NCBI GenBank assembly: GCA_030611625.1
Contig: JAUWPK010000010.1
Coordinates: forward strand, 1 to 21,257
Length of the DNA: 21,257 nucleotides
Reading direction: 5' to 3'
Source of the DNA: Promethearchaeum sp.
GTDB taxonomy: Archaea; Asgardarchaeota; Lokiarchaeia; Sigyniarchaeales; Promethearchaeaceae
In this document: positions 14,491 through 21,257 of the stretch, piece after piece
How positions within the stretch are numbered: position 1 is the stretch's first letter
Layout: the number at the start of each line of letters is the position of its first letter
Translations under genes and position numbers: made by a program
The notes under the pieces: generated by a model
What the model was told of the DNA's origin: nothing
Database searches by the model: none
What the model saw: only the letters and a program-made list of their open reading frames with translations

Positions 14491-15801
14491 ATGTCTGAAT
14501 TATTTAAATCAAGAAAACCTTCAGCTATTAGATCTGCCCAAATTCAATTTCAAAAACGAAAGGATAATGTAGAAGCTATCAATGTTGCAATTGGAAATGT
14601 AAGTCTCCCAATGCATCCTGCACTATTTAACCGTATGAAAAATTTAGCTGCTGAAGATAGCCCATATAAAGATGGTGTTGTTAAATATACTGCAACAGTT
14701 GGTCTTAAAGAAACTAATGAAGCAATCTTAAATATAATCGCGGCATCTGGCTTTAAAACCGAGAATCTTTATACTCAAATCACAGATGGAGGAAGTCATG
14801 CAATGGAATTTGTAATTTTGGGAACTTGTGGTCCTGCAGGTTCAAAAGAAAAACCCTTATTGCTTATTGATGCTGCATACACAAATTACCTTGCTATGGC
14901 AAACAGAACTGGCAGATCAACTATATCAATTACACGACAGCTAATGGATAATGGGAAATTCAATTTACCAGAAATATCTGAAATAGAAGATATAATAAAG
15001 AAATATAAACCAGGTGCTTTATTGGTTATTCCTTATGACAATCCTACTGGGAATTTTCTCCACCATGAAACTATGGTAAATTTAGGTAAATTATGTGTAA
15101 AATACAATATTTGGATGATAAGTGATGAAGCCTATCGTGAACTATTTTACCTAGATACTGCTCCAGTAAGTATTTGGCGATTAACAAATACAGAAGTACC
15201 TGGTATTGAAGGAAGGAGAATAAGTATCGAAACATCCAGTAAAGTGTGGAATTCTTGTGGTTTACGAATTGGATCTCTTGTAACTGATAATGAAGAATTC
15301 CATGAAAAAGCAGTTTTTGAACAAACAGCAAATCTTTGTGCTCCTGCAATTGCTCAATATATATTTGGCGGTTTAGCTCATGAATCACATGAGGATTTAA
15401 AAATTTGGTTTGACAAACAACGGAAATATTATAAAAAACTTAGTAAAACATTTACAGAAGATTTTCATGAAATGATGCCAGGAGCAATCGTTTCAAGTCC
15501 GGATGCAGCAATATATTCTGTGGTTGATGTCCGGAAAATCGCTAAACCTGGTTTTGATGCAGCAGATTTTGTAGAATATTGCACAACACAAGGAAAAGTT
15601 GATTTAGAGGGGGATGGAAGATATAAAACGTTACTTGTAGCGCCTATGGCAGGATTTTACTCAGAAAAAGGAGACACCAACCCAGGAAAAACTCAAATGC
15701 GATTTGCTTATGTTGAAAGCCCTGAAAACATGAAACTTGTTCCCGAACTATTTGTTAACCTTTTCTCCCAATATGAAGAACTTAGGGGAAATCAATCTTA
15801 G
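14491..15801 (+). CDS. PLP-dependent aminotransferase, class I/II
   Basis: This protein has 436 residues from the ATG. Fold-type I landmarks are all present: a PLP-ring-facing segment DNPTGN (N184), SDEAYRELFY with D212 and Y215, the Schiff-base lysine K251 in ETSSKVWNSCGLRIG, and R259 of the same motif for phosphate binding. A C-terminal arginine for the substrate carboxylate is likely in MRFAYVE. The family moves amino groups between amino acids and 2-oxoacids; the exact substrate cannot be read from sequence, and aspartate or aromatic/branched-chain transaminases are possible. A TTG at 14467 would add eight residues (MIILNPPE), but no Shine-Dalgarno favours it and the ATG starts close to the conserved KPSAIR segment. 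The gene is monocistronic or leads the VOC gene; the 66-base gap contains a TATA-like element, so separate transcription is likelier. Confidence 0.92.
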   Translation: MSELFKSRKPSAIRSAQIQFQKRKDNVEAINVAIGNVSLPMHPALFNRMKNLAAEDSPYKDGVVKYTATVGLKETNEAILNIIAASGFKTENLYTQITDGGSHAMEFVILGTCGPAGSKEKPLLLIDAAYTNYLAMANRTGRSTISITRQLMDNGKFNLPEISEIEDIIKKYKPGALLVIPYDNPTGNFLHHETMVNLGKLCVKYNIWMISDEAYRELFYLDTAPVSIWRLTNTEVPGIEGRRISIETSSKVWNSCGLRIGSLVTDNEEFHEKAVFEQTANLCAPAIAQYIFGGLAHESHEDLKIWFDKQRKYYKKLSKTFTEDFHEMMPGAIVSSPDAAIYSVVDVRKIAKPGFDAADFVEYCTTQGKVDLEGDGRYKTLLVAPMAGFYSEKGDTNPGKTQMRFAYVESPENMKLVPELFVNLFSQYEELRGNQS

Positions 15802-15813
15802 GGAGAAATGGAA

Positions 15814-15832
15814 CGTATATAATATTATAAAT
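15814..15832 (+). promoter_or_regulatory. Candidate TATA box for the VOC-fold gene
   Basis: An A/T stretch including TATATAATATTATAAA lies about 36-54 bases before the ATG at 15868. It suggests the VOC gene has its own short-leader promoter. A T-rich segment follows at 15834-15845. Confidence 0.4.
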
Positions 15833-15867
15833 TCTTTTTTATTTTATTAATCCATTATTAATTCATT

Positions 15868-16275
15868 ATGACTAAAAAATACCCGTTTGAATTCTCTAAA
15901 GGAAAAGATATATTATACGTGGCTTTAGATGTTGCTGATTATGATAGAGCAAAGAAATTTTACCAAGAAATCTTTAATTTTGAAATTACATTTGATGCTG
16001 GAAACGAAGTTGGATGGTGCGAGTTAGAACTTCCGGTTAAAGGAATAAAACTTGGATTAAATTATAATGAAAATAACAAAATCAAACCCGGTTCTACAAC
16101 TTTAGGAATCAGTGTTGAAGATATTGATGCTACAAAACAATATTTAGATTCTAAATTGGTTTATACATCAGAAATTAGAGATCAGCCAGACTTGATTTCA
16201 ATTTTTGATATGAAAGATTCTGAAGGAAATATAATTCAATTTATCGGTAAACCACGAATAACATCAAAGAAATAA
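15868..16275 (+). CDS. VOC-fold (glyoxalase/dioxygenase superfamily) protein
   Basis: This protein has 135 residues, one typical VOC length with two beta-alpha-beta-beta-beta units. The first unit reads ILYVALDVADYDRAKKFYQE and matches the HVTLRVSDLEAALRFY pattern of the family. The second has STTLGISVEDIDATKQYL and ends in FDMKDSEGNIIQFIG. The usual first metal ligand (His or Gln on strand 1) is Tyr here, and the final Glu ligand of the D-P-x-G-N-x-x-E motif is Gln. Metal-dependent glyoxalase I chemistry is therefore doubtful; binding of a small ligand is possible. It is soluble with no signal peptide and is probably transcribed alone. Confidence 0.88.
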   Translation: MTKKYPFEFSKGKDILYVALDVADYDRAKKFYQEIFNFEITFDAGNEVGWCELELPVKGIKLGLNYNENNKIKPGSTTLGISVEDIDATKQYLDSKLVYTSEIRDQPDLISIFDMKDSEGNIIQFIGKPRITSKK

Positions 16276-16290
16276 TCATTTGTTCATATC

Positions 16291-16299
16291 TTTTTTTCT
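16291..16299 (+). terminator. T-rich terminator after the VOC gene
   Basis: Seven consecutive T and further pyrimidines lie about 15 bases after the VOC stop, consistent with an archaeal oligo-T terminator. Confidence 0.45.
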
Positions 16300-16481
16300 T
16301 TATTGAAAAATCCCCCGAAATATTTTCTATATTACTATAATCGAAATAATTATTAATTGAGTCGATTTTTATCATCTTTTTCAATTTTTCCCGATTTTCC
16401 CATAATAAATGGAAATAGGAAAATGTAATATAGGAGAAAGCCATAAAGATCATTAAATATTTTCAAACTGTAATTTTCATT

Positions 16482-16488
16482 AGGGGGG
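16482..16488 (+). promoter_or_regulatory. Very purine-rich ribosome binding site for the PKD protein
   Basis: AGGGGGG followed by AA sits directly before the ATG at 16491. The run of six G is striking in this AT-rich DNA and strongly supports the chosen start, although its spacing is short. Confidence 0.6.
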
Positions 16489-16490
16489 AA

Positions 16491-18734
16491 ATGTATTTGA
16501 AAATTTTTAGAAATAATAAAAAAGCGTTAAAACATTTAATTAAAAAAAAGAAACATAATTCTGAACTTTCTATCTTATTAGGATTGATATTTTTTTCCTT
16601 TATACTACCAAGTTCAGTAGCGTTATTTGCGGATGATCAAAGTATTAAAGTCTCTAATACTGATGCATTTTCAGAATTTTTACAAGCATCACAACGAGCA
16701 AGTTTTTCACAACAATGGTCACAAGGGACAACAGTTTCTGGGTGTATCAACCCGTGGGATTTTTGGGGATTTTTATGGCAGTATTTAAATCATCATAAAC
16801 CAAATATGGATTTCACAGCCAATGTAACAGATATTTCCCCAGGGGAATCTGTACAATTTGAATATACCGGTGGACAAATTTGGTGGCCTAAGACCTATCA
16901 CTGGGATTTTGGTGATGGTGGGATATCAGAAGAAAGAGATCCGATCCATACTTACATTTCTTCTGGAACTTATAATGTTTCATTAACAATAATCTATTTT
17001 TGGTTTTTTGATGATACTATAGCAAAAGAGGGATATATTGAAGTATCAGGAGGTAATCAGGTACCAGATGTAGATTTTGAGGTAAATAACATAACTCCAT
17101 TAACCGGTGATATATTGCAATTTACTTATACAGGAACAGAGGGAGATGGAATCGAGAGTTTTTATTGGGATTTTGGAGATGGAATTGGATTTTCAACTGA
17201 AAGAGATCCAGAATATTCATATTCAATTGCTGGTGTTTATGATGTTAGTTTATTAGTTATAGATTATGATGATGATGAAGATACAGCCGTAAAAGATGAT
17301 TATATTACTGTAATTGAAGATTTAGAAATAATAGCTGATTTTGAAGCAGATATAATTGAATTTTTAGAAGGTGGAATAGTTCAATTCACATATATAGGTA
17401 GTGAAGGTAATGGAATCGAGAGTTATTCTTGGGATTTTGGTGATGGAGCGGTCTCTTCTGAAGAAAATCCTTCACATGAATATTTGAATCCAGGAATCTT
17501 TACTGTTTCGCTCACAGTTATTGATACAGATGGGGACGAGGATACTGCTGTTAAATTAGAATATATTACTGTAATTGAAGATTTAGAACCGTTAGCAAAT
17601 TTCACTGCAAATGCCCGCCAAGTAATTCAAAATGAATTTCTCAATTTCACTTATACAGGTAGTGAAGGGAATGGAATTGAAAGCTATTCATGGAACTTTG
17701 GAGATGGTAGTGAACTTTCTACAGAATCAAATCCAACACATCAATTTTTAGAAGCCGGGATATTCACTGTCTCATTAACAGTTGTTGATACTGATGGAGA
17801 TGAAAGTACAGAAACTAAAGTAGATTATATCACAGTAGATGATGATTTAACACCAATTGCAGAATTTACAAGCGATTTCCAAATTGTGGTTTCAGATGAA
17901 ATAATTCAATTTACATTTACAGGAGAAGAGGGTAATTCTCCAGCAGAATTTTGGTGGGATTTCGGAGATGGTAGTACCTCTGAAGACCGTGATCCATATT
18001 ATCAATATTATGATTCAGGTTTTTATACAATTTCATTAACTGTTAATGATACTGATGGAGATGGCCATACAGAAACCAAATTTGATTATATTGAAGTTTT
18101 AGAAGACATTTTCCCTCTTAGTGATTTCAGTGCAGATTTAACAGAAGCATATACAGAAGAAATAATCCAATTTTCATTTATGGGTGAAGAAGGGAATGGA
18201 CCATCTGAATATCTTTATGAATTCGGTGATGGATCTACTTCATCTGATCAAAATCCAACTCATTCATATAGTGATGCCGGAATATATTCAGTTATACTTA
18301 CTGTGACAGATATTGATGGCGATGTTGACGTTTTAGAATTAGTTGATTACATTATAATTGAAGAAAATATTTTACCAATTGCAGATTTTTATGTGGATTC
18401 AACAAATATTTTTGTGGGAGAATTAATTCAATTTTCATTTAACGGAACATATGGAAACGATCTTAATGAATTTTATTGGGATTTTGGTGATGGTTCAGTC
18501 TCTTATGAAGAGAATCCTTTACATCAATACGATGCCCCCGGTATATATACTGTATCTCTAACTATCAAAGACTCAAATGGAGATGAGGGTATAGAAAGTA
18601 AGGTAGATTATATCAAAATAGAAGAAGTAATAAATCAACAAACTGAATTTCCTACAGGTGCGGTTATAGGTGGTGCATCCGCTGCAATCTTACTAATATC
18701 TGCAGGGGTTTTTGTATCAAAAAAACGAGAATAA
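16491..18734 (+). CDS. Membrane-anchored surface protein with seven PKD domains
   Basis: This protein has 747 residues. A basic N-terminus (KKALKHLIKKKK) leads into a hydrophobic helix at about 26-46, a signal peptide or signal anchor. Seven PKD domains of about 87 residues follow, each with the [W/E]-x-FGDG core (for example YHWDFGDG, YSWDFGDG, YSWNFGDG), a Y/F-x-x-x-G-x-[Y/F] strand and a [V/I]SLTV strand. Most domains are joined by acidic linkers such as ITVIEDLE. A C-terminal helix (about 721-742) ends in the basic KKRE, placing the PKD array outside the cell. PKD domains act in adhesion, S-layer or carbohydrate binding. No catalytic domain is present, so this is probably a stalk or adhesin. 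Domains 2-4 keep near-identical DNA segments 261-264 bases apart, indicating recent internal duplication. Confidence 0.95.
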   Translation: MYLKIFRNNKKALKHLIKKKKHNSELSILLGLIFFSFILPSSVALFADDQSIKVSNTDAFSEFLQASQRASFSQQWSQGTTVSGCINPWDFWGFLWQYLNHHKPNMDFTANVTDISPGESVQFEYTGGQIWWPKTYHWDFGDGGISEERDPIHTYISSGTYNVSLTIIYFWFFDDTIAKEGYIEVSGGNQVPDVDFEVNNITPLTGDILQFTYTGTEGDGIESFYWDFGDGIGFSTERDPEYSYSIAGVYDVSLLVIDYDDDEDTAVKDDYITVIEDLEIIADFEADIIEFLEGGIVQFTYIGSEGNGIESYSWDFGDGAVSSEENPSHEYLNPGIFTVSLTVIDTDGDEDTAVKLEYITVIEDLEPLANFTANARQVIQNEFLNFTYTGSEGNGIESYSWNFGDGSELSTESNPTHQFLEAGIFTVSLTVVDTDGDESTETKVDYITVDDDLTPIAEFTSDFQIVVSDEIIQFTFTGEEGNSPAEFWWDFGDGSTSEDRDPYYQYYDSGFYTISLTVNDTDGDGHTETKFDYIEVLEDIFPLSDFSADLTEAYTEEIIQFSFMGEEGNGPSEYLYEFGDGSTSSDQNPTHSYSDAGIYSVILTVTDIDGDVDVLELVDYIIIEENILPIADFYVDSTNIFVGELIQFSFNGTYGNDLNEFYWDFGDGSVSYEENPLHQYDAPGIYTVSLTIKDSNGDEGIESKVDYIKIEEVINQQTEFPTGAVIGGASAAILLISAGVFVSKKRE
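16800..18630 (+). repeat. Tandem PKD-coding repeats, about 261 bases per unit
   Basis: Seven consecutive units of roughly 87 codons encode the PKD domains. An exact 27-base match exists between 17301-17327 and 17562-17588, 261 bases apart, and a 15-base match between 17146-17160 and 17410-17424. Units 1 and 5-7 are more diverged at DNA level. Confidence 0.8.
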
Positions 18735-18760
18735 TCAAAAATTATCTTGAACATTAAAAA

Positions 18761-18776
18761 TTTTTTCTTTTTTCCT
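18761..18776 (+). terminator. T-rich terminator after the PKD protein gene
   Basis: A tract of T broken by single C residues lies about 27 bases after the PKD gene stop, in keeping with archaeal intrinsic termination. Confidence 0.5.
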
Positions 18777-18984
18777 TTCCTCTTTAATTATTTACATTAT
18801 CTTAATTTGTGTCGGGTTTGAATAATCACTGTGCAGTATTAAGTTCTTTTATATTAGCCAAAAAGATCCACAAGATATTTCAAAACTTAAGTTATGTTTA
18901 ATTTTTTAAAAATCACTAAAATAGTATTTTCGACAACTACAATACTAAGAGTTTAAGGATTGAAAATAAAATTATATTTAATCC

Positions 18985-18996
18985 TAATTATATATA
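18985..18996 (+). promoter_or_regulatory. Candidate TATA box for the FG-GAP surface protein gene
   Basis: TAATTATATATA lies about 27-38 bases before the ATG at 19023, the distance expected for an almost leaderless transcript. A weak Shine-Dalgarno-like GAGTGA (19012-19017) precedes the ATG. The remaining 250 bases back to the PKD gene hold no ORF that I can support. Confidence 0.45.
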
Positions 18997-19022
18997 GAAA
19001 TTATATTAATTGAGTGAAAAAT

Positions 19023-21257
19023 ATGAAAAAAAAAGCTAGTATCATTATGAGTTTGACCATTTTCATATTATTAGCCCTGTCTTTTAATCAAAATAATTTG
19101 GATAATTTAGCAGATACTCAAAGTACCACTGGTGTAAATGAAAATCAAATCAGTGATTTTTCCAACCAAGAATATATTCCGCGAAATTCTGCAAATTATG
19201 ATCCTGGGGCAAAATATGAATGGTGGTCTTCAAATTGGACATATAGAATTCCAATGGCTGTGAACTCAACCTATGTTAATCGAACTAATTTTTCAATTAA
19301 AATAGATGCAAATTTTACTGAATATTTAAATGATCCAAAATTGAATGGAGGAGAACTAGATGTCAATTCTATTCGAGTTGTTGAATACGAAGAAGCTTCT
19401 GCAGGTTTTGCAGCAATGTACATATCAAATGACAGCTACTCAGATTTAAGAAAATATTTGGTTCCTTCACGATTTATTCCAACTAAAGATGTATTTGATG
19501 CAACCGATAATGCAACAGGTATAATATGGTTTGAAATGCCAGGATTTAGTGATGCAAATTTAAATAGGACATTTATGGTTTATTTTGATTCAATTGAGAA
19601 TGGTCCTAAAGATATTGATGAAATGAATGTTTTATGGAATTCAAGATATAATAAAAATTCTGATGTTGTAGGAGATAATCAATTTCATCTAATATATGGT
19701 TCAGGTTACCGTGATTTAGGTTTAGGTGGCGAGTTAACAATCTGGGAATCTGATCTCCAGGATACAATGGGAACTCCATCAACCAAATGGGGTAACGTTG
19801 AAAATTATTATGTTATGGCTCCTGGAGATTTTGATGGTGATGGAGATGTAGAATTAGTTGTTAGTAACATTAACAATTATTTTTCAACAATTGATTATAA
19901 TCAAGAATCCGAATTATGGGAAGAAATTTGGGATGTATCATATAATTTCGATTTATTACATAATAGTTCTCGAGTTAGACATTTTAATCTACACGCTTAT
20001 GATATGGATAATGATGGAAAGGACGAAATAATTGCACCTAGTTATTATAATTACCTTTATCCTGATACATTAAAGATAGTTATTTACGGTTTCGATGAAA
20101 ACCAAGATCTATTCATTAAAAATAATCTTTCTACTCCTGAAGCTTATTGTGGTGATGTAGCATTAGCTGATTTAAATCAAGATGGATATATGGATATCAT
20201 TGCTGGGGCTATCAATGGACCAAATGATCTATGGCGTAATAAATCATATTATTATTTGCACGACACAAGTGAAAGCAGCGGATACAGCAGACATATGATA
20301 AATTATACTTATCCAGCAGCTGCCAGTAGGCATATTCCTCGTTCTTGTTATTCAACAAAAGCTCAAGATATAGATAATGATGGAAAAATTGAAGTTTTAT
20401 TTTCAGAAACTGATGGACGTATCTACATCTGGGAATGGAATGGATCGGATTTAGAATTTAAAGCAAATATAAATACATTAGTTCCTGGAGGACTTCTTGG
20501 AGACATTGAAGATTGGGACTTAGACGGTAGGAATGAAATTATAGTCGGGAATTATGACGGTTCTATTCCAACATCTATGCGTGTTTTTGAAGTAACTGGG
20601 GATAACCTAATAAATGTCAGTACAAATGAATGGGCAAATGAGAATTTAGCTTATTTAAGGATGACATTTCCGATTTTTGGTGATATGGATAATAGTGGAG
20701 ATATTGAAATAGCTGTTGGTTGTTATGAAAGCTCTGGAGATTATGATGGTCGAGTTACTGTATGGGATGCTGATGAAGAATTTACTCCTGAATGGCAAAG
20801 TCCTATTGAAGGTCGAATGGTTGGAACCTATTATTACTATACAGAATCAATGCTTAGTGTGTTAGGTGGTTATGATACTAGAATGGCCCCATTGGATATA
20901 AATTATGAACTCCATATTCCCGAAATTAAGCCACCAGATCTTATAATTCAAGTTTTTGATGTAGATAAAGGCCCAGTTCCCGGACTTGGAGTTATTCTTG
21001 ATAATGGAACAGGTTCTCCTACGTATAAGGATGGTTTGTATACCGATTCAAATGGAAAAGTACAATTCACTGATTTAGCCTTTGAAATTTATAATTTGAA
21101 TATCTCAATTGAAAACCAGATGGGAAATCGATCGGTTTATAGTGGAGAAATAGAAATCAATAATACTCGAGAATCATTTGTTGTAAATTCAACTCTTTGG
21201 AAAATCTCCTTTATTGTTGAAGATAATGATGGAAACCGATTGAATTATGGCCGTGTT
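19023..21257 (+). CDS. Secreted FG-GAP/VCBS-repeat beta-propeller protein (3' partial)
   Basis: The frame is open from ATG 19023 to the window end, 745 codons without a stop. The N-terminus is a signal peptide: MKKKA, a hydrophobic core IIMSLTIFILLALSF, then a polar region. Residues about 70-210 contain WTYRIPMAVNST and resemble a DUF2341-type beta domain. Six Ca-binding-type repeats of the FG-GAP pattern follow: DFDGDGDVE, DMDNDGKDE, DLNQDGYMD, DIDNDGKIE, DWDLDGRNE and DMDNSGDIE, each followed by a hydrophobic [I/V/L]-[I/V/A] strand. They probably form a beta-propeller as in integrin alpha heads. From about residue 640 a beta-sandwich begins (DLIIQVFDVDKGPVPGLGVI, then TDSNGKVQFTDL), a carboxypeptidase-regulatory-like or Big-type module, with a second starting at the window edge. 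A membrane anchor may lie beyond. The role is likely adhesion or a surface coat. Confidence 0.93.
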   Translation, partial: MKKKASIIMSLTIFILLALSFNQNNLDNLADTQSTTGVNENQISDFSNQEYIPRNSANYDPGAKYEWWSSNWTYRIPMAVNSTYVNRTNFSIKIDANFTEYLNDPKLNGGELDVNSIRVVEYEEASAGFAAMYISNDSYSDLRKYLVPSRFIPTKDVFDATDNATGIIWFEMPGFSDANLNRTFMVYFDSIENGPKDIDEMNVLWNSRYNKNSDVVGDNQFHLIYGSGYRDLGLGGELTIWESDLQDTMGTPSTKWGNVENYYVMAPGDFDGDGDVELVVSNINNYFSTIDYNQESELWEEIWDVSYNFDLLHNSSRVRHFNLHAYDMDNDGKDEIIAPSYYNYLYPDTLKIVIYGFDENQDLFIKNNLSTPEAYCGDVALADLNQDGYMDIIAGAINGPNDLWRNKSYYYLHDTSESSGYSRHMINYTYPAAASRHIPRSCYSTKAQDIDNDGKIEVLFSETDGRIYIWEWNGSDLEFKANINTLVPGGLLGDIEDWDLDGRNEIIVGNYDGSIPTSMRVFEVTGDNLINVSTNEWANENLAYLRMTFPIFGDMDNSGDIEIAVGCYESSGDYDGRVTVWDADEEFTPEWQSPIEGRMVGTYYYYTESMLSVLGGYDTRMAPLDINYELHIPEIKPPDLIIQVFDVDKGPVPGLGVILDNGTGSPTYKDGLYTDSNGKVQFTDLAFEIYNLNISIENQMGNRSVYSGEIEINNTRESFVVNSTLWKISFIVEDNDGNRLNYGRV

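Noticed and set aside
15071..15388. 105-codon minus-strand ORF within the aminotransferase gene
   Set aside because: It lies fully opposite conserved aminotransferase motifs, including the PLP lysine region.
16241..16453. 70-codon ORF on the minus strand after the VOC gene
   Set aside because: It overlaps the end of the VOC gene in antisense, has a composition expected of AT-rich noise and no recognisable domain or convincing ribosome site.
16800..18630. Regularly spaced repeats that could suggest a CRISPR or other DNA repeat array
   Set aside because: The period of about 261 bases is 87 codons and the repeats encode PKD domains in one open frame.
18956..18985. Inverted repeat AGGATT-N18-AATCCT upstream of the FG-GAP gene
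   Set aside because: Six-base AT-rich arms with an 18-base spacer are too weak to call an operator without comparison to relatives.

Overview
The window looks like a chromosomal segment of an archaeon, most probably an Asgard archaeon (Promethearchaeota), perhaps of the Lokiarchaeia type. This is an inference from gene content. The evidence is an actin-family protein encoded with two longin-like proteins, an Orc1/Cdc6 initiator, TATA-like promoters with short leaders, oligo-T terminators, and large cell-surface proteins with PKD and FG-GAP repeats. The DNA is strongly AT-rich throughout. Both edges cut genes: the first and last genes are partial. I see no rRNA, tRNA, CRISPR array or insertion sequence.

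Positions 1-4158 (+ strand) hold the most interesting unit, a tight four-gene operon. The genes encode (i) a single-pass membrane protein with a glycosylation-prone beta-sandwich ectodomain and a cytosolic helical tail, (ii) a longin-like domain followed by two predicted winged helices, (iii) a longin-like domain fused to what looks like a Ras-type fold lacking every nucleotide-binding motif, and (iv) a divergent actin-related protein whose phosphate-2 loop is altered. The first two junctions overlap by 1 and 4 bases and the third is a 17-base gap with a clear Shine-Dalgarno. This layout suggests one stoichiometric assembly linking a surface protein to longin/pseudo-GTPase adaptors and an actin-like protein.

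Positions 4167-6107 (- strand) hold a helical protein with a C-terminal winged helix and a lysine-rich tail, then a very short membrane protein that resembles the end of a DUF1624/HGSNAT-type acyltransferase and may be a remnant. A roughly 330-base stretch without a gene follows. Positions 6445-7985 (+ strand) hold a small zinc-ribbon protein and an Orc1/Cdc6-family initiator.

Positions 8003-14360 (- strand) form a signalling and metabolism block. In transcription order it contains glutamine-dependent NAD+ synthetase, a soluble four-PAS hybrid histidine kinase, a coiled-coil/zinc-ribbon protein and a eukaryotic-like protein kinase. The last two are 24 bases apart and probably co-transcribed. 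Two of these genes start at TTG, each supported by a strong Shine-Dalgarno.

Positions 14491-21257 (+ strand) hold a PLP-dependent aminotransferase divergent from the NAD synthetase gene, a VOC-fold protein, a membrane-anchored protein with seven PKD domains, and the N-terminal 745 residues of a secreted protein with a six-repeat FG-GAP-type propeller. The last two are surface or exported proteins, each behind its own promoter.
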